Notes under the pieces: model-generated
What the model saw: only the letters and a program-made list of their open reading frames with translations
Told to the model about the DNA's origin: nothing
Database searches by the model: none
Origin: Hydrogenophaga borbori
GTDB lineage: Bacteria; Pseudomonadota; Gammaproteobacteria; Burkholderiales; Burkholderiaceae_C
Direction: 5' to 3'
Length of the DNA stretch: 64,000 bases
Assembly (NCBI RefSeq): GCF_003417535.1
Contig: NZ_QVLS01000007.1
Location: 1 to 64,000 of the forward strand
Program-made: the position numbers and the translations under genes
Part shown: positions 62,954-64,000 of the stretch, in pieces
How positions within the stretch are numbered: position 1 is the first letter of the stretch
Layout: each line of letters opens with the position of its first letter

Positions 62954-63835
62954 ATGTCCGCAGCATCCCATGGCTCGACGCCGTACTACTTCGTCCCCGG
63001 ACCGTCGCGTCATCCGGTCATGGCCGCCATCGGCCTTTTCTTCGTGATCCTGGGCGCTGCCCAATGGGTCAACGGCCACGGCTGGGGTGCGTACGCGCTC
63101 GCCTTCGGCCTGGCCTTCTGGCTGTTCGTGCTGTTCCAGTGGTTCCGCGACGCCGTGCACGAGAGCGAGACCGGCATGTACGGCCGCAAGATCGACCTCT
63201 CGTTCCGCTGGAGCATGAGCTGGTTCATCTTCTCCGAGGTGATGTTCTTCGGTGCCTTCTTCACCGCTCTGTGGTGGGCGCGCGCGCACTCGGTGCCCAA
63301 CCTCGGCAGCATCGAGAACGCGCTGATCTGGCCCGACTTCTCGGCCGTGTGGCCCAGCCTGCAGGCCGGCGCCACCGCGTCGCCGGGCAACATCGTCGAG
63401 CCCTTCCAGACCGTGGGCCCGTTCTGGCTGCCCACCATCAACACGGCCCTGCTGCTCACCTCGGGTGTCACGCTGACCATCGCCCACCACGCGCTGCAGG
63501 CCGGCCAACGCGCCAAGACCATCGGCTTCATGTGGATCACCGTGCTGCTGGGCTTCGTCTTCCTGCTGGTGCAGGGCTACGAATACGCGCACGCCTACGC
63601 CGACCTGAACCTCAAGCTCAGCTCGGGCATCTTCGGCTCCACCTTCTTCATGCTCACCGGCTTCCACGGTTTCCACGTGTTCGTGGGCATGCTCATGCTG
63701 CTGTTCATCACGCTGCGTCTGCACAAGGGCCACTTCACCGCCGAGCGCCACTTCGGCTTCGAAGGTGCGGCCTGGTACTGGCACTTCGTGGACGTGGTCT
63801 GGCTGGGCCTGTACATCCTCGTCTACTGGATGTAA
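62954..63835 (+). CDS. ctaE: Cytochrome c oxidase subunit III
   Basis: A membrane subunit of 293 aa with seven TM segments. Markers are the N-terminal YYFVPGPSRHPVMAAIGLF, RWSMSWFIFSEVMFFGAFFTALW, LLLTSGVTLTIAHHAL and WYWHFVDVVWLGLYILVYW at the end. Subunit III stabilises proton uptake and turnover. AGGAG lies 9 bases before ATG 62954. A bidirectional terminator follows. Confidence 0.96.
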   Translation: MSAASHGSTPYYFVPGPSRHPVMAAIGLFFVILGAAQWVNGHGWGAYALAFGLAFWLFVLFQWFRDAVHESETGMYGRKIDLSFRWSMSWFIFSEVMFFGAFFTALWWARAHSVPNLGSIENALIWPDFSAVWPSLQAGATASPGNIVEPFQTVGPFWLPTINTALLLTSGVTLTIAHHALQAGQRAKTIGFMWITVLLGFVFLLVQGYEYAHAYADLNLKLSSGIFGSTFFMLTGFHGFHVFVGMLMLLFITLRLHKGHFTAERHFGFEGAAWYWHFVDVVWLGLYILVYWM

Positions 63836-63862
63836 TGCCCGCCCCGGGACGTTCGCCCCATG

Positions 63863-63888
63863 AAAAAAGCGCCGCGAGGCGCTTTTTT
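63863..63888. terminator. Bidirectional terminator after ctaE
   Basis: AAAAAAGCGCC and GGCGCTTTTTT form a perfect stem around a GCGA loop. It serves the cox operon and the convergent gene ending at 63912. Confidence 0.92.
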
Positions 63889-63911
63889 CTTTCGGTGCCG
63901 GCGCGCCGGGC

Positions 63912-64000
63912 TCAGCGTTGCACGGGCAGGCCGGTCGGTTGGATCCAGCCCATGAAATACGCCACCAGCACCAGCACGAACAGCAGCACGGAAAAGCCCA
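63912..64000 (-). CDS. Twin-transmembrane protein (DUF2909-type), C-terminal part
   Basis: The minus-strand frame from the window edge reads GFSVLLFVLVLVAYFMGWIQ followed by PTGLPVQR and a stop at 63912. A final TM helix ending in GWIQPTG is typical of the small DUF2909 twin-TM proteins found beside cytochrome oxidase genes. The N-terminal part is outside the window. Confidence 0.75.
   Translation of the reverse strand, partial: GFSVLLFVLVLVAYFMGWIQPTGLPVQR

Overview
The window looks like chromosomal DNA from a high-GC betaproteobacterium of the order Burkholderiales, most likely Comamonadaceae (Hydrogenophaga-like). The basis is the gene neighbourhoods (dusB-fis-purH; hemL-thiD next to rubredoxin and pilGHIJ-chpA; yqgE-ruvX-pyrR-pyrB-pyrC'-plsC; coxB-coxA-ctaG-DUF2970-coxC) and the strongly GC-biased codon use. 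No database search was possible, so the genus is an inference.

Positions 1-2140 look like the edge of a mobile or accessory region: the tail of an IS3-like transposase, an orphan protein with an R-x4-H (HEPN-like) motif, and a P4-type tyrosine recombinase. A 51-bp inverted copy of part of ychF lies between the recombinase and ychF itself. Positions 2141-8642 hold ychF and then a minus-strand block. The block contains a CesT-like (type III secretion chaperone-like) small protein, a YqaA/MFS pair, and two orphan proteins, one of them 664 aa and effector-like. This block is the least conventional part of the window.

Positions 8940-24221 are housekeeping and motility: dusB-fis-purH, hemL and thiD on the minus strand, rubredoxin, and the complete Pil-Chp chemosensory operon for type IV pili (pilG, pilH, pilI, pilJ, and a 1988-aa ChpA kinase). 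A photolyase gene converges on chpA. Positions 25770-31444 form a tightly overlapping operon, yqgE-ruvX-pyrR-pyrB-hisC-pyrC'-plsC. In it a histidinol-phosphate aminotransferase gene sits inside the pyrimidine cluster, and the dihydroorotase-like protein lacks the metal-binding histidines.

Positions 31463-43200 hold an AcoR-like regulator without an AAA+ domain, divergent from a quinohemoprotein alcohol dehydrogenase, with a perfect 17-bp palindrome between them. A glutathione S-transferase, a small copper-handling cluster (DUF2946, PCu(A)C, PepSY-TM), a divergent Fur-box-containing iron ABC transporter pair, a lipoprotein, an SpmA-SpmB fusion and a VOC protein follow.

Positions 43349-52264 carry tRNA-Arg(CCT) and a continuous minus-strand run moxR-GNAT-VWA-tamA-tamB. 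Positions 52391-58838 hold a cytochrome c4-like protein, DUF1841, a TRIC-like channel, TauE/SafE, an orphan ParA, a MaoC hydratase, a small unknown gene with an FNR-like site upstream, trmL, comF and a degenerate BioC-like methyltransferase. Positions 59082-63835 are the cytochrome c oxidase operon. Its subunit II carries a fused heme c domain. The window ends inside a DUF2909-type twin-transmembrane gene.
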